Below, one piece after another: positions 63,061 through 64,000 of a stretch of DNA of 64,000 bases. The translations under genes were made by a program, and so were the position numbers. The notes under the pieces are model-generated. The model saw only the letters and a program-made list of their open reading frames with translations, did no database searches and was not told the DNA's origin. The stretch is from Struthidea cinerea (Eukaryota > Chordata > Aves > Passeriformes > Corcoracidae), in the NCBI GenBank assembly GCA_013397865.1, contig VZTI01001283.1, forward strand, positions 125,128 through 189,127. Reading direction: 5' to 3'. Each line of letters begins with the position of its first letter. The stretch's first letter is position 1.

Positions 63061-64000
63061 GTTGTCTAAAATCAGTCTCTTTCAGCTTTATTTTTAAGAC
63101 AAAACTGTCCTTTTCCAGGACAGCTGGGAGAAGGATCAAGTGGGGGATGCTACCTATTGTTACCTCTGAGTCACTGAGAAGGGCAGGATGTCACAACTTT
63201 GTCCTTGTCATTTCATGTTGTCTAATGTAGAGGGTCATCCTTGGCAGGCAGATTCGTGGGTGTCATTCTGAAGTGCCTAAATCTGCTTGTTTTGTGCACA
63301 AGGAAAGAAGAACCAATGAACTCTGCGTTCTCTGTTTGAAAGCTGGACCACCTGGTCAGCTAAGGACACAGTGGTCAATGCTGTGGTAGTTAAGTAGGGG
63401 TTTAGCATTCTGTGTGTGTGTGAGTCTTGTCTCTAAAACAGTACTTTGTAATTCAAATAAGTCCTAAAGACAATATTTTAAATTTAAATCTTAATCAAGG
63501 GGTTGTGATCTCTTTTTCTTAGGATCACTGAAAAAATTAACGTTTTCCTGAAAAGCTGTTACACGTACTTTTCAGATAATTATTGATTTTTAAACTCTTC
63601 AGTGATAATTTGCACTCAGAATGCTTCTAATATAAGAAGTCAGTGGTAATACCAAATGATTTTATATATTTGTTAACACACACAAGCATTTTATTTTGAT
63701 ATCAACAGAGATATGCTTGATGTTAATGTAAAATGTTAAAATAAACTCACTTGAAGAAGCTTCTGCCATTCAGAAAAATCTAAAGAAATAACAATGTTTC
63801 AGAGTATTCCACTGGGTAACTGTGCATATTGTAAGAAGTTGGCAGAAGATTTCAAAGAGCTAATAAAAATTATATCCGATATATTGTAAATTACTGTGAA
63901 GAGAAGAAGAGAAGAGATGAATTTCTTAGCTCAGTTTATGAACCTTAAATCCTGGAAAAATATTTTCAAAGAAATGTTTCTTGAAAAAGAATAAATGTTA
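63061..64000. other. Distal upstream flank of OPRM1
   Basis: No gene recognised. A (TG)6 repeat lies at 63411-63422; the last 600 bases are AT-rich. Confidence 0.6.

Noticed and set aside
1..64000. CRISPR array, tRNA, rRNA, prokaryotic operon or phage
   Set aside because: No spaced direct repeats, no cloverleaf-type sequence recognised, no dense coding. The window is vertebrate nuclear DNA.

Overview
The window is a stretch of bird nuclear genome. Several things point to a bird: CR1 retrotransposons in both orientations ending in the ATTCTATGATTCTGTG-type tail, avian-type endogenous-retrovirus solo LTRs, small compact introns, and one GC-rich assembly gap at a promoter. The species cannot be read from the sequence; a neoavian, perhaps passerine, bird is my guess from the LTR types.

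Two protein genes are present and converge tail to tail. On the + strand (about 0.5-15 kb) are the last three coding exons of IPCEF1, which encodes a cytohesin-interacting adaptor: 513-882, 9955-10148 and 13728-13928. On the - strand (30.6-52.7 kb) is OPRM1, the mu-type opioid receptor: exon 4 (12 codons plus stop, 30583-30621), exon 3 (36123-36643), exon 2 (37591-37943) and the 3' half of exon 1 (52189-52308). The rest of exon 1, including the start codon, falls in a 411-base run of N (52309-52719) inside a CpG island (about 50.9-52.8 kb). The splice phases agree across all visible junctions of both genes. The 120-, 353- and 521-base exon pieces read as one uninterrupted class A GPCR. The neighbourhood IPCEF1-OPRM1 is also the one known in mammals, which supports both calls.

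Layout: 0-15 kb IPCEF1 3' end, with CR1 tails in its last intron; 15-30.5 kb between the stop codons of the two genes, holding a solo LTR (17.3-17.9 kb), a CR1 3' end (24.8-25.3 kb), a broken CR1 reverse-transcriptase fragment (27.6-28.2 kb) and probably part of a long OPRM1 3' UTR; 30.6-52.3 kb OPRM1; 52.7-64 kb upstream flank of OPRM1, with a CR1 tip, a 1.36-kb solo LTR bounded by a 5-base target-site duplication, and two CR1 copies in reverse orientation.

No bacterial-type operons, CRISPR arrays, tRNA or rRNA genes were seen. I found no evidence of a wholly new biological system. The most useful unusual points are the recovered micro-exon 4 of OPRM1, the missing start of OPRM1 in the gap, a perfect 95-base direct duplication 6.3 kb apart between the two genes, a frame-breaking candidate cassette exon in IPCEF1, and the dated-looking solo LTR insertion. 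Most long open frames elsewhere are what chance predicts for 64 kb at this base composition.
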